A stretch of DNA of 64,000 bases from Pedobacter ghigonis (lineage in GTDB: Bacteria > Bacteroidota > Bacteroidia > Sphingobacteriales > Sphingobacteriaceae), in the NCBI RefSeq assembly GCF_903166585.1, contig NZ_CAESCM010000005.1, positions 186,001 through 250,000 of the forward strand. The letters are read 5' to 3'. Positions 10,010-19,410 of this stretch are shown one piece after another. The notes beneath the pieces are model-generated. The model saw only the letters and a program-made list of their open reading frames with translations, made no database searches and was not told the origin of the DNA. Each line of letters opens with the position of its first letter. Positions within the stretch are counted from its first letter, which is position 1. The position numbers and the translations under genes are program-made.

Positions 10010-11338
10010 ATGAGCATTCAGCATTTTATAAAACCATTTGTTGTTTTAGGGCTATTGGCTAACCTCTCGCAGGCCCAGCAGAAAACCAGTTACAAATTCG
10101 ATTTTGGCCCAGGCAAGGTTGCCCAGGGTTATACCCAGATTTTACCTGGCGATGCCTACAGCAGGGAAAAGGGATATGGATTTGATTTTGACTCGAAAGT
10201 AAGTGCTGAAAACAATGGCGGTAAAAATCTTTTAACCAGCGATCTGGTTAAAAGTGATAAACCTTTTTATTTTTCGGTGGCTTTACCCGAAGGGAATTAT
10301 AAAGTGATCGTAACACTTGGCGACCCTAAAAATGCAGCACTGAGTACTGTAAAAGCCGAGTCGCGCAGGCTTATGCTCGAAAATATCAAAACTGCCGCCG
10401 GCCAATCGATCAACAAAACCTTTGTGGTTAATATTAAAGATAAAAATATTGCAGGTGGACAGGTTGTTGGACTAAAACCACGCGAACTGACCAAGCTGGA
10501 TTGGGACGATAAACTGACTTTGGAATTTGATCACCAAACGGCCCTGCAGGCCATCGAAATTACCAAAGCAGAAGATCAGATAACGGTTTTTCTGGCTGGA
10601 AATTCGACGGTTGTGAACCAGGACGATGAGCCCTGGGCCTCTTGGGGGCAAATGATTCCCCGCTTTTTTAAACCCGGTGTGGCTATTGCTAACCATGCAG
10701 AATCGGGTTTAACATTAGGCTCTTTTGCAGGGAGCAGGCGTTTAGCTAAGATCTTAAGCATCATGAAACCTGGCGATTACCTGTTTGTCGAATTTGGTCA
10801 TAACGACCAGAAAGAAAAAGGACCAAACGATGGTGCCTATAAATCGTACACCGAAAGGTTAAAGACCTTTATTAGCGAGGCAAAGAAAAAGGGTGGTATT
10901 CCGGTTGTGGTAACTTCTACCAGCCGACGGTCTTTTGGCCTGGAAGGGAAAATTGTAAATTCTCTGGGCGATTTCCCCGATGCGGCACGTAAGGTAGCTG
11001 CCGAAGAAAAAGTTGCCTTGATTGATCTTAATGCCATGACAACAACTTTATTTAATGCCCTGGGCGAAGAACCTTCTAAAAAAGCATTTGTACATTACCC
11101 GGCCAATAGTTACCCTGGGCAGGATAAAGCACTGGCCGATAATACCCATTTTAACCCTTATGGAGCTTACGAAATTGCACAATGCATTATTTTAGGCATT
11201 AAGGAGCAGAAACTGGGCATTGCGAAATACCTGATTAGTGATCTGCCGAAATTCGATCCGGCGAAACCAGACGACGTAAACAGCTGGCACTGGCCCGAAA
11301 GTCCGAAAAGTAGCGTGGTCAAACCTGATGGCAATTAA
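10010..11338 (+). CDS. Rhamnogalacturonan acetylesterase, CE12 (SGNH/GDSL hydrolase) with N-terminal beta-sandwich
   Basis: Secreted esterase (442 aa) expected to remove acetyl groups from galacturonate in rhamnogalacturonan-I so that lyases can act. A signal peptide ends around residue 22 (LSQAQ). Residues 28-185 form a beta-sandwich opening with YKFDFGPG, as in two-domain CE12 proteins of the YesT kind. The SGNH core starts near 193: Ser199 in GNSTV, Asn265 in FGHND, Asp377 and His380 in DNTHFN. Block I reads GNST rather than the usual GDST; the catalytic Asp is the one in the DxxH block, so activity is probably kept. It is the first gene of a pair, with 3 nt to the GH127 gene. Two shorter CE12 paralogues sit at 28.1 and 29.0 kb. 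Confidence 0.88.
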   Translation: MSIQHFIKPFVVLGLLANLSQAQQKTSYKFDFGPGKVAQGYTQILPGDAYSREKGYGFDFDSKVSAENNGGKNLLTSDLVKSDKPFYFSVALPEGNYKVIVTLGDPKNAALSTVKAESRRLMLENIKTAAGQSINKTFVVNIKDKNIAGGQVVGLKPRELTKLDWDDKLTLEFDHQTALQAIEITKAEDQITVFLAGNSTVVNQDDEPWASWGQMIPRFFKPGVAIANHAESGLTLGSFAGSRRLAKILSIMKPGDYLFVEFGHNDQKEKGPNDGAYKSYTERLKTFISEAKKKGGIPVVVTSTSRRSFGLEGKIVNSLGDFPDAARKVAAEEKVALIDLNAMTTTLFNALGEEPSKKAFVHYPANSYPGQDKALADNTHFNPYGAYEIAQCIILGIKEQKLGIAKYLISDLPKFDPAKPDDVNSWHWPESPKSSVVKPDGN

Positions 11339-11341
11339 CAA

Positions 11342-13693
11342 ATGGAGAAGATGAGAACAATATTGATCTTGCTGCTTTTTTCTTCGGCGGTTACCGTTTT
11401 TGGGCAAAACGCATTACAGCCATTTGCCTTAAGCGAAGTTAAATTATTGGAAGGCCCCTTTAAACGGGCGCAGGAAACCGATTTAAAATATATGCTGTCG
11501 CTCGATGCCGACCGGCTGCTTGCTCCATATTTACGGGAAGCCGGGTTAACACCTAAAGCGCAGTCGTATGGCAATTGGGAAAATACGGGTTTGGATGGTC
11601 ATATCGGCGGCCATTATTTATCGGCCATTTCGTTAATGTATGCCGCTACCGGCGATATACGTTTAAAGGAAAGATTGAATTATATGGTTGCGGAACTGGC
11701 CAAATGCCAGAATCGAAATGGCGATGGTTATCTGGCGGGTATTCCGGGAGGAAAGGAAATCTGGAAAGAAATTAAAGCTGGTAACATTAAGTCATCTAGT
11801 TTCTCGCTTAACGGTAAATGGGTGCCTTTGTACAATATCCATAAAATTTATGCAGGTTTATACGATGCTTATGCAGTTGCCGGCAATGTACAGGCCAAAG
11901 AGATGCTGATTAAATTAACCGACTGGTGTGTGGATCTGGTGGCCAATTTATCCGATCAGCAGGTGCAGGAGCTTCTTAAGAGCGAGCACGGTGGTTTAAA
12001 CGAAACTTTCGCACATGTGTATGCCCTAACCGGCGATCAAAAGTATCTTAAATTGGCAAGACGATTTTCAGATCAGTCTATCCTTAAACCGCTTTTAAAA
12101 AATACGGATGCGCTAAATGGTTTACATGCCAATACGCAGATCCCGAAAGTGATTGGTTTTGAGCAGATTGCTTTGCTGGATAAAGATACTGCCTGGGCCA
12201 ATGCAGCCAGTTTTTTCTGGAAAACGGTGGTACAACATCGTACCGTAGCCATTGGGGGGAACAGTGTAAGGGAGCATTTTCATCCCGCGAACGATTTTTC
12301 ATCGATGACTGAATCGCGCGAAGGGCCCGAAACCTGCAATTCCTATAACATGCTAAAGCTAACCAAACAGTTATTTTTGGCTGCTCCTGCTAACACTTAC
12401 CTCGATTATTACGAACGTACACTCTATAACCATATTCTCAGTTCGCAAAGGCCAGCAGGTGGTTTTGTGTATTTTACACCAATGCGTCCAGGGCATTACC
12501 GTACCTATTCGAGTCCGCAGGAGAGTTTTTGGTGTTGTGTAGGCTCTGGTCTGGAGAACCATGGAAAATACGGCGAGCTGATTTACGCCCATAATGCGAA
12601 TGATGTATATGTAAACCTTTTTATTCCCTCAACCCTAAACTGGAAGGAGAAAGGCCTTCAGCTTACACAGCAAACACTTTTTCCTGAGGCTGAAAATACT
12701 ACGCTCCAATTTAAGCTGACAAACAAACAGCGTTTTGCTTTGCATTTCCGTAAACCCGCCTGGTTAGGACAAGAAAAAATGACGGTTTTGGTGAATGGGA
12801 AAAAGGTAGCGGTAAAAAACGATGTTAACGGTTATTGCAGTATCGACCGTGTTTGGGCTAGTGGTGATGTGGTTAATATTGCCTTACCAATGCATACCAC
12901 AACTGAGTTTATGCCGGATGGTTCGGATTGGGTAGCTTTTCTTCGCGGTCCGATTGTATTGGCTGCAGCACTCGATACCTTAGGTGAACCCAATTTAACA
13001 GCCGATGATAGCAGGATGGGGCACATTGCCTCAGGCGCTTTATTTCCAATTAGCGATGCACCATTGGTTACAGGGAGAAAAAATACTTTAGCAAAAGAAA
13101 TTACACTAACAGATCGGAGCACTTTAACTTTCAGTGCGCAAAATGCGATTTATCAACCTAAATATAAATCGTTAAAACTGGTGCCATTTTATACTTTGGC
13201 CGAAAAACGTTACGTGGTTTACTTTCCATATAGCAGTGCAGCGGCATTGCCCGAACGTGCGAAGGCGATTAAACTGGCCGAAGAGGAAAAGATGATATTG
13301 GAGCAGAAAACGGTCGATTTGGTTAATACCGGCGAACAACAACCAGAGTCGGATCATCATTTTAAAGGTGAGCAAACCGATAACGGTACTTTTAAAGAAA
13401 GACATTTTAGAAATGGAAAAGGATGGTTTAGCTACTCGCTTAAAAATAAGGATTTACTGGCTACGAAGCTGAGTTTAACTTATTACGGAAAGGAAAAGAA
13501 CAGAAACTTTTCGATCTGGATTAATGGTGTTGTTATTGAAAACGTAAAGCTTGATGGGAGCAGAGGGGAGGCTTTTTATACCCACGAGTACGAAATTCCA
13601 AAGGCATTGCTAAAAGCAGATTTAGAGCTGAAGTTTGTCGCGGATAGTGGTTCAGCGATAGCGAATGTGTATGAAGTGAGGTTGGTGAAGTAG
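11342..13693 (+). CDS. GH127/GH146-type beta-L-arabinofuranosidase (DUF1680 family)
   Basis: Secreted enzyme (783 aa, signal peptide through about residue 21) that should release beta-L-arabinofuranose from pectic side chains. The (alpha/alpha)6-barrel part starts at LSEVKLLEGPF. It carries the signature metal/nucleophile cluster of the family: Glu330 and Cys332 in ETCN, Cys398 and Cys399 in FWCCVGSG, matching the Glu-Cys-Cys-Cys set known for GH127 HypBA1, where the last cysteine is the nucleophile. A beta-sandwich follows, then a C-terminal domain from about 655 like that of DUF1680 proteins of Bacteroides (GH146 type). I cannot separate GH127 from GH146 by eye. A start at the ATG at 11351 (MRTILILL) is also possible. 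It ends the plus-strand pair; a repeat-rich convergent spacer follows. Confidence 0.88.
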   Translation: MEKMRTILILLLFSSAVTVFGQNALQPFALSEVKLLEGPFKRAQETDLKYMLSLDADRLLAPYLREAGLTPKAQSYGNWENTGLDGHIGGHYLSAISLMYAATGDIRLKERLNYMVAELAKCQNRNGDGYLAGIPGGKEIWKEIKAGNIKSSSFSLNGKWVPLYNIHKIYAGLYDAYAVAGNVQAKEMLIKLTDWCVDLVANLSDQQVQELLKSEHGGLNETFAHVYALTGDQKYLKLARRFSDQSILKPLLKNTDALNGLHANTQIPKVIGFEQIALLDKDTAWANAASFFWKTVVQHRTVAIGGNSVREHFHPANDFSSMTESREGPETCNSYNMLKLTKQLFLAAPANTYLDYYERTLYNHILSSQRPAGGFVYFTPMRPGHYRTYSSPQESFWCCVGSGLENHGKYGELIYAHNANDVYVNLFIPSTLNWKEKGLQLTQQTLFPEAENTTLQFKLTNKQRFALHFRKPAWLGQEKMTVLVNGKKVAVKNDVNGYCSIDRVWASGDVVNIALPMHTTTEFMPDGSDWVAFLRGPIVLAAALDTLGEPNLTADDSRMGHIASGALFPISDAPLVTGRKNTLAKEITLTDRSTLTFSAQNAIYQPKYKSLKLVPFYTLAEKRYVVYFPYSSAAALPERAKAIKLAEEEKMILEQKTVDLVNTGEQQPESDHHFKGEQTDNGTFKERHFRNGKGWFSYSLKNKDLLATKLSLTYYGKEKNRNFSIWINGVVIENVKLDGSRGEAFYTHEYEIPKALLKADLELKFVADSGSAIANVYEVRLVK

Positions 13694-13721
13694 GTTTGTA
13701 TAATCAAATACGATCGTCTTC

Positions 13722-13790
13722 CTGAACTTGTTTCAGGACCTCAATTTAATGGTTTTATTCGAGGAAGAAGAGATGCTGAAACAAGTTCAG
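13722..13790. repeat. 15-bp inverted repeat in a convergent spacer (terminator-like)
   Basis: CTGAACTTGTTTCAG (13722-13736) pairs perfectly with CTGAAACAAGTTCAG (13776-13790) across a 39-nt loop. It lies between the 3' ends of the GH127 gene and the minus-strand GH43 operon. It has no T-tract like a classic terminator and looks like a dispersed intergenic repeat, possibly serving as a bidirectional 3' end. Confidence 0.6.
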
Positions 13791-13877
13791 CATGACGTAC
13801 TGGAATGATTTATTTCCTGCCCGTAGAGCCCTTCGGAACGCTACGGACAGATTGATTTAGATTGCTCCTCTTATGGT

Positions 13878-13983
13878 ATCGTCATTTCGAGCGGAGAGTA
13901 ACGAAGTCGAGAAATCTTTATAGATAGATTTCTCCGTTTCGCCAACTTGCAAAAAACCGGTTGGCTCCAGTCGAAATGACGAT
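13878..13983. repeat. Nested cloverleaf-like intergenic repeat, 106 bp
   Basis: The outer arms ATCGTCATTTCGA (13878-13890) and TCGAAATGACGAT (13971-13983) are perfect 13-bp complements. Inside are two further hairpins: GAGAAATCT (13909-13917) with AGATTTCTC (13926-13934), and GCCAAC (13941-13946) with GTTGGC (13960-13965). Shorter relatives containing AGATTTCTCC...GTCGAAATGACGATC occur at 28922-28962 and 42433-42467. It ends 7 nt from the stop side of the minus-strand GH43 gene. Confidence 0.7.
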
Positions 13984-13990
13984 CCTATCA

Positions 13991-14965
13991 CTACTTAGCT
14001 TTCTTAACCCCTTCGCTGGTCATTACTACACGTTTCATCGTTCCGTCGTTGTTATAATTCAGGTAGTCGATGCATACCGAGCGCCTGTAGCTACCTCCAT
14101 CGGTATTGATAGCACCATTGTGGTAAATGAAGTACGATTTGCCTTTAAAATCAATAATAGCTTGATGATTGGTATTCGAATTTCCGGCAATTTCGTTCAA
14201 AATGCCTTTATATTCCCAGGGGCCATTAATGTTTTTACTCATCGCATACACAATTTTTTCAGGGAATTGAGAAGCATAAGACAGATAATACCATCCTTTT
14301 CTTTTGTGTACCCATGGTGCTTCGGTAAACTCAGGTACATCTACTTTCTGGATTGGCCCATCCAGTTCGATCATGTTTTTTTTCAGTTTGGCGTAATAAC
14401 ATTTTTGGTTGCCCCAAAATAAATAAGCCTGGCCATCATCATCAATAATTACCGTTGGGTCGATATCATCCCAGCTAATCTTCACATCAGTGGTCATATC
14501 ATTGGTGATTAAAGCTTTCCCAATGGCATCTTTAAAAGGACCTCTCGGGTTATCGGCAACTGCTACACCGATAGATTTGCCATGAATGGTACCATGGGTA
14601 ATGGCCACATACCAATAAAATTTACCATCCCTTTCAATTACCTGCGAAGCCCAGGCATCGTCTTTCGCCCATGCAAAATCTTTTACATTGAGCGGCGATT
14701 TATGTTCTTTCCAGGTAACCATATCGGCAGACGAATAGCACAGCCATTCGTGCATCTCGTAAGTGTTTTTAGGCTTTGGGGGTACATCGTGCCCGGTGTA
14801 TAGGTAAACCGAATCGCCATATACAAAAGCAGCCGGATCGGCAGTATATTTATCGGTAATGATTGGGTTGCCTTTGGCTACAATGACCTGCTCTTGCGCT
14901 TTAACTGTAAAGTAGGTAGATGCGAGCATTAAAATCAATCCGCATCTTTTAAAATTCTTTACCAT
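13991..14965 (-). CDS. Glycoside hydrolase family 43 (arabinosidase/xylosidase type)
   Basis: Secreted five-bladed beta-propeller glycosidase (324 aa) with a signal peptide to about residue 24 (FTVKAQ). The three GH43 catalytic acids are visible: base Asp43 in YTADPAAF, pKa-tuning Asp169 in WDDIDPTV and general acid Glu215 in EFTEAPW. Length fits a one-domain GH43. Family members act mostly on alpha-L-arabinofuranosides, galactans or beta-xylosides; the neighbouring GH51 genes favour arabinan or arabinogalactan side chains, but the subfamily was not determined. It is the last gene of the five-gene minus-strand operon, 2 nt after the GH43-like gene upstream. Confidence 0.85.
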   Translation of the reverse strand: MVKNFKRCGLILMLASTYFTVKAQEQVIVAKGNPIITDKYTADPAAFVYGDSVYLYTGHDVPPKPKNTYEMHEWLCYSSADMVTWKEHKSPLNVKDFAWAKDDAWASQVIERDGKFYWYVAITHGTIHGKSIGVAVADNPRGPFKDAIGKALITNDMTTDVKISWDDIDPTVIIDDDGQAYLFWGNQKCYYAKLKKNMIELDGPIQKVDVPEFTEAPWVHKRKGWYYLSYASQFPEKIVYAMSKNINGPWEYKGILNEIAGNSNTNHQAIIDFKGKSYFIYHNGAINTDGGSYRRSVCIDYLNYNNDGTMKRVVMTSEGVKKAK

Positions 14966-14967
14966 AC

Positions 14968-15903
14968 TTATTGTTTTAATAATTCTTTAAGTTCTTTTTC
15001 TTTAATGCTAAGGATGGTCCCATGCCTTAAACCTTTTGGTAGGCTGATTTTATCCGAAACATCGCTCCAATTTTTTAGATCATCAGATTGTATTGCACCA
15101 TATTTATGATCGCGGTATTTATCAAAATACACCATCCAGTTGTTACCGGTTTTAAGGGTAGTTGGTCCTTCTGCCCAGTAATTTCCGGTAATCGGGTTTC
15201 CAGCTTTGCTGTAAGGACCAATTAGTTGATCGGAATAAGCAATTTTGATGTTTTTTTGTGCAGGCTGGCGGGTTTCATCCTTTAAAAACATGATAAACCT
15301 TTTGCCCTCTTGCACAATAGTTGCATCAATTACATTAAAGCCCGGATCGTAAAGCAGTTTGGTTTCCGAAAAGGTTTTGAAATCTTTAGTGGTAACATAA
15401 TACATGCGGTGGTTATAGCCGCTCTCCTCTGTCGAAGCTGTTTCGTTAAATTTACCGGTTATGGTAGTTGCCCAATAAATCATGTAGGTTTTCGTCTGGC
15501 TATCGTAGGTAATTTCGGGTGCCCAGGTATTGCGTGCGCCCGCTTCTTTTGCCATAACGGGTATAAATTGTTGTTCGCTCCAGTTGATGAGATCTTTAGA
15601 GCTGGCATAACCAATTCCTTTATCTTTCCAGCTAACTGTCCATACCATGTGAAACAAACCATCTGCCCCACGGATGATACAAGGATCGCGCATCAACTTG
15701 TCGTTACTCACAGTAGGGCTAAGGAAAGACTGATCATTTTTCAATGCTGTCCACTTATAAGCATCGGTGCTGTAGGCCAGGTGAAGCCCATCTTCGCCAT
15801 TGCCCTTAAAGTAGGCGAAAAGATAAATTTCCTTTTTAGCCTGTGCCTGCACATTTAGAACAGCCGAAATAAGCAGTAAAGCGATATAGAATAGTTTCTT
15901 CAT
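14968..15903 (-). CDS. GH43-like beta-propeller arabinosidase
   Basis: Secreted 311-aa propeller protein with a signal peptide ending near residue 21. GH43-type acids line up as Asp73 in MRDPCII, Asp193 in VIDATIV and Glu245 in WAEGPTT, with TWAPEI near 127-131. It is more divergent than its downstream neighbour: spacing between blocks differs and KGLRHGTIL near the C-terminus resembles a distinct group of GH43 proteins from Bacteroidota. Likely an exo-acting alpha-L-arabinofuranosidase or similar; the substrate is inferred from the operon only. Gaps are 2 nt to the downstream gene and 4 nt to the GH97 gene upstream, so one transcript is expected. Confidence 0.78.
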   Translation of the reverse strand: MKKLFYIALLLISAVLNVQAQAKKEIYLFAYFKGNGEDGLHLAYSTDAYKWTALKNDQSFLSPTVSNDKLMRDPCIIRGADGLFHMVWTVSWKDKGIGYASSKDLINWSEQQFIPVMAKEAGARNTWAPEITYDSQTKTYMIYWATTITGKFNETASTEESGYNHRMYYVTTKDFKTFSETKLLYDPGFNVIDATIVQEGKRFIMFLKDETRQPAQKNIKIAYSDQLIGPYSKAGNPITGNYWAEGPTTLKTGNNWMVYFDKYRDHKYGAIQSDDLKNWSDVSDKISLPKGLRHGTILSIKEKELKELLKQ

Positions 15904-15907
15904 GATT

Positions 15908-17845
15908 TTATTTTTGCGTTACAACAATTACAAAACCACCAAATGGTTTCATCTTGATGGGAGGAGGAGATTTAATGTCGATGCTTCCGGTTATAAAATC
16001 AGCACCTTGCTCGGCATCTGTAATGATTTCAGCCTCTTTTGCGTTGAATTTTGAAAGATCAAGATAGACTAGTTTATCCGAATTTTCGCCATTTATACCC
16101 GCGATATACCATTTCGAGCCTGCTTTACGTGCCATTACAACAAATTTACCAGGGTAACCATCCATAAATTTAGTGTCTTGCCAGCTTGCCGGAAAAGTTT
16201 GCAAAAATGATTTTACGTAAGCCGGTACAGTAGCCATTCCTTCCGGAGATTCGGCCAGGTGCTGCACGCCCGATTGAAAAATTACGGGTAAAGCCAACTC
16301 GAATGCACTGCTGGTTTTACGGTTAATGTTTGCAATTTTATACAAAGTCATAGGCGTAAAATCCATCGGATCGAAAACATTGCGGGTAAAAGGAATGGTG
16401 GTGGCATGCATCGGCTCTTCGTTGGCATTGTTCTGTTCGAAGGTGATAAATTCCATACCCTTAATCGATTCCATGGTCATTAAATTAGGGTAGGTTCTTT
16501 GCCAGCCTCTCGGTAATGTTGCGCCATGACAGTTTACGCTGAGGTTGTATTTCGCTGCATCTTCAAATATTTCGAGGTAATAGCGAATCATCGATTGGCC
16601 ATCGCCACCAAAGAAATCTATTTTAACACCCTTAATACCCATTTCCTGTAAGCGTGCGAATTCTTTTAGCCTTTCTGCGCGGTTGTTGAGCTTATTTTTT
16701 GGGGTATATTTCACCGTATTCCAGTCGCCGGCCGAGTTGTACCATAACAGCAGGCCCACCTTTTTTTGTTTGGCATAATCGGCCAGTTCCTTCATTTTCT
16801 CGTAGCCGATATTGCGGTCCCAGTTAACATCAATTAAGCAATATTCCCAATGCATATCGGCTGCAAAATCGATGTATTTCTTTTGGATATCGTAGGTGAT
16901 GGAATTGTCTTTTAACATAATCCAGCTCCACGAAGCTTTACCCAGCTGAAAATTGGCCGGATTGATGTTCGTTTTTGCCGGATAGGCCAGATCGGTACCC
17001 AGACTGGATTCGGTAACCGTTTTTAAGCTGCCTATGGCAATAATACGCCATGGAGTGTACCAGGGTAAATTAGATTGGGGATTTACATTTTGACCGGTAT
17101 AAGCTTCTCTCTTATCAGGCAAACCAATCTGGTAATTGCCTTTTGCCGAGTTTTGCTGCAAGCGGGTAGCACAGTAATTACTATCCAAACCGGTTTCAGA
17201 AACCAGTAGCCACGTATTTTTATAATTGAATAGTGCTGGATAAACCCAGCCTGCGGCAGTTGGTGCTGCTGTACCTACGGCTATATCTTTCTGGTAATAC
17301 TCTTCGTAAGATGGATTGGTAGCTTCCCATCCTGTTTTAGCCACCGACATGGGCTGCATCCAGGCTTTCGAACTTCCGAAAAAGTGAAAGCTGGTTTTTT
17401 CTTCGGTAATTTGTTTGGTTTGCGTATCGCGGTCAGGGAAATAATAACGGAAAGCTACGCCATCGTTCGATACCTGAAAAATAACATCTATTTTTTTTGA
17501 AGCGGCATTTTGCAGGTGAAAAACCCTTTTTTGCGCCAGATACTGATGGTTTAAGCGTTTACTGTTCTGCAAAATATAGCTGTCTTTTACCTGCTCATTT
17601 TTAGATACTGAAAACAGCGAGAGGTTTTTACTGAAATCCTCATCAGCTCTTACCAGGCCCAGCGCAGACTGATCCAGCACTTTTTCTGAATTTTTGCTGA
17701 TGGAGTAAAACAAGGCTTTGTTTTTGATAAATACAGAAACCGAAAGGGATTTATCGGGACTGTTTACCTGATATTGCATTTGTGCACTGGCCATTTGTGT
17801 TAAAGCCAGCATTAAAAAAACGGTCTTAAATAATATATTTTTCAT
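15908..17845 (-). CDS. GH97 glycosidase, retaining type (alpha-galactosidase/beta-L-arabinopyranosidase-like)
   Basis: Secreted 645-aa enzyme with a signal peptide to about residue 21. The N-terminal beta-super-sandwich (about 22-290) is followed by a TIM barrel beginning at GKASWSW and a C-terminal beta domain ending in KPFGGFVIVV, the GH97 architecture. Asp410 in KIDFFGGDGQ matches the nucleophile of the retaining GH97 branch (GH97b-like, alpha-galactosidase, with beta-L-arabinopyranosidase activity in some members) rather than the inverting SusB branch that uses a pair of glutamates. The arabinose-rich operon makes arabinopyranose or galactose caps of arabinan/arabinogalactan the likely target; that is inference. 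It lies 6 nt from the GH51 gene upstream. Confidence 0.87.
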   Translation of the reverse strand: MKNILFKTVFLMLALTQMASAQMQYQVNSPDKSLSVSVFIKNKALFYSISKNSEKVLDQSALGLVRADEDFSKNLSLFSVSKNEQVKDSYILQNSKRLNHQYLAQKRVFHLQNAASKKIDVIFQVSNDGVAFRYYFPDRDTQTKQITEEKTSFHFFGSSKAWMQPMSVAKTGWEATNPSYEEYYQKDIAVGTAAPTAAGWVYPALFNYKNTWLLVSETGLDSNYCATRLQQNSAKGNYQIGLPDKREAYTGQNVNPQSNLPWYTPWRIIAIGSLKTVTESSLGTDLAYPAKTNINPANFQLGKASWSWIMLKDNSITYDIQKKYIDFAADMHWEYCLIDVNWDRNIGYEKMKELADYAKQKKVGLLLWYNSAGDWNTVKYTPKNKLNNRAERLKEFARLQEMGIKGVKIDFFGGDGQSMIRYYLEIFEDAAKYNLSVNCHGATLPRGWQRTYPNLMTMESIKGMEFITFEQNNANEEPMHATTIPFTRNVFDPMDFTPMTLYKIANINRKTSSAFELALPVIFQSGVQHLAESPEGMATVPAYVKSFLQTFPASWQDTKFMDGYPGKFVVMARKAGSKWYIAGINGENSDKLVYLDLSKFNAKEAEIITDAEQGADFITGSIDIKSPPPIKMKPFGGFVIVVTQK

Positions 17846-17851
17846 TTTTGA

Positions 17852-19396
17852 TTATTTTAATTCAAGAACCACAACCGATTGAGCGGGTAATTCTACCTTT
17901 AAAGTGTTCCCTGATTTTTTTGCGCCGTTAAATTTGGCATTGTGCACTTTATCGGCATTTGCAAAACTATTTACATCGGTTAGTTTGGCCGAAGTTAAGA
18001 TCTGCCCGCTAACTGTGCTCCATTTCAAACCATCTAAAGCTGTGCTTAAAGCAATTTTCCTGTTTGGATCGAGGTTAACCAACGAAATATGAATCGCACC
18101 GCTTGCATCCTGCGAAGCAGAAACGTTTAAGGCTGGAATTTTTTGGTCGCCTACGGTATAATCAGGACTGGTAAAGGCAATTGGTAAGTATTTAGCATCC
18201 TGGTGCACCTTATACAAATCAAAAACATGGTAAGTAGGGGTGAGGATCATTTTATCCTTTTCTGTTAAAATTAAGGCCTGCAATACGTTTACAGTTTGTG
18301 CCAGATTGGCCATTTTTACACGGTCAGAATGGTTGTTAAAGATATTTAAAGTAGTGCCTGCAATAAGTGCATCGCGTAAGCTGTTTTGCTGATACAAGAA
18401 GCCTGGATTGGTGCCGGGCTCTACATCCGTCCAGATTCCCCATTCGTCTACCACTAAGGCCACTTTCTTTTTCGGATCGTATTTGTCCATAATGGCCGAG
18501 TGTTTGGTTACCAGTTCTTCCATTTTTAAACAGTTTTTCATGGTCGAAAAATACTGGGCTTCATCAAATTTGGTAGCCGATCCTTTTACTCCCCAATTAC
18601 CTGTTGGGATGGTATAATAATGCAAAGTTAGGCCCCACATCTGGTTGCCAATATTTTTCATGCAGGTTTCGGTCCAGTTATAATCGCCCGAGTTTGCACC
18701 GCTGGCAATTCTTTTTAACGGTGCACCCGGATAGTTGCGGGCATAGGTTGCATACCTGCGGTATAAATCAGAATAGTAAGCTGGAGTCATATTGCCGCCG
18801 CATCCCCAGCTTTCGTTTCCTACACCCCAAAATGTTACTTTCCATGGTTTTTCTCTTCCATTTTGGCTGCGGATGGCGGTCATTGGGCTCACCCCATCAA
18901 AATTCAGGTATTCTACCCATTTGGCCATTTCTTCAACGGTTCCGCTGCCCACGTTGCCCGCAATGTAAGGTTCGCAATCAATCATCTGGCAGAGATCTAA
19001 AAACTCGTGTGTTCCAAAGCTATTGTCTTCAGTTACGCCGCCCCAGTTGGTGTTCACCATTTTTGGGCGCTGGTTTCTTGGTCCAATACCATCTCTCCAA
19101 TGGTATTCATCGGCAAAGCAACCGCCTGGCCAGCGCAGGTTAGGTACTTTAATTTTCTTTAAGGCATCTACAATATCGAGTCTGATCCGCCCTTTATTTG
19201 GAATGGTTGAGTTTTCATCTACCCAAAAACCATCGTAAATACAACGGCCAAGGTGCTCAGAAAAATGTCCGTAAATGTGTTTGCTTACCACCTGGTCGCC
19301 TCCGGCTTTGATGGTGAGCTGTGTTTCATTTTGTGCCTGCGCCAGGATAGAAGTGCCCAGCAAGGCTATACCGGCGAATAATTTTTTGATCATCAT
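17852..19396 (-). CDS. Alpha-L-arabinofuranosidase, GH51
   Basis: Secreted 514-aa GH51 enzyme with a signal peptide to about residue 22 (LAQAQ). Hallmarks: [35 protein letters not shown], acid/base Glu195 in GVGNESWG and nucleophile Glu318 in VVDEWG, then a C-terminal beta-sandwich ending in [12 protein letters not shown]. Size matches single-module GH51 enzymes that release terminal alpha-L-arabinofuranose from arabinan, arabinogalactan or arabinoxylan. Its paralogue, 14 nt upstream in the same operon, is larger and differs in its N-terminal part, so the pair probably splits linkages or substrate sizes. Confidence 0.92.
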   Translation of the reverse strand: MMIKKLFAGIALLGTSILAQAQNETQLTIKAGGDQVVSKHIYGHFSEHLGRCIYDGFWVDENSTIPNKGRIRLDIVDALKKIKVPNLRWPGGCFADEYHWRDGIGPRNQRPKMVNTNWGGVTEDNSFGTHEFLDLCQMIDCEPYIAGNVGSGTVEEMAKWVEYLNFDGVSPMTAIRSQNGREKPWKVTFWGVGNESWGCGGNMTPAYYSDLYRRYATYARNYPGAPLKRIASGANSGDYNWTETCMKNIGNQMWGLTLHYYTIPTGNWGVKGSATKFDEAQYFSTMKNCLKMEELVTKHSAIMDKYDPKKKVALVVDEWGIWTDVEPGTNPGFLYQQNSLRDALIAGTTLNIFNNHSDRVKMANLAQTVNVLQALILTEKDKMILTPTYHVFDLYKVHQDAKYLPIAFTSPDYTVGDQKIPALNVSASQDASGAIHISLVNLDPNRKIALSTALDGLKWSTVSGQILTSAKLTDVNSFANADKVHNAKFNGAKKSGNTLKVELPAQSVVVLELK

Positions 19397-19410
19397 TTTG
19401 TAGCGTATAT

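Noticed and set aside
13694-13990. Small RNA gene or CRISPR fragment in the repeat-rich spacer
   Set aside because: The repeats are inverted, not regularly spaced direct repeats, and relatives lie at other 3' ends, so an intergenic repeat or terminator role explains them better.
15310-15858. 182-codon plus-strand reading frame opposite a GH43-like gene
   Set aside because: It is the antisense shadow of a well-supported secreted enzyme; no recognisable domain or start context.
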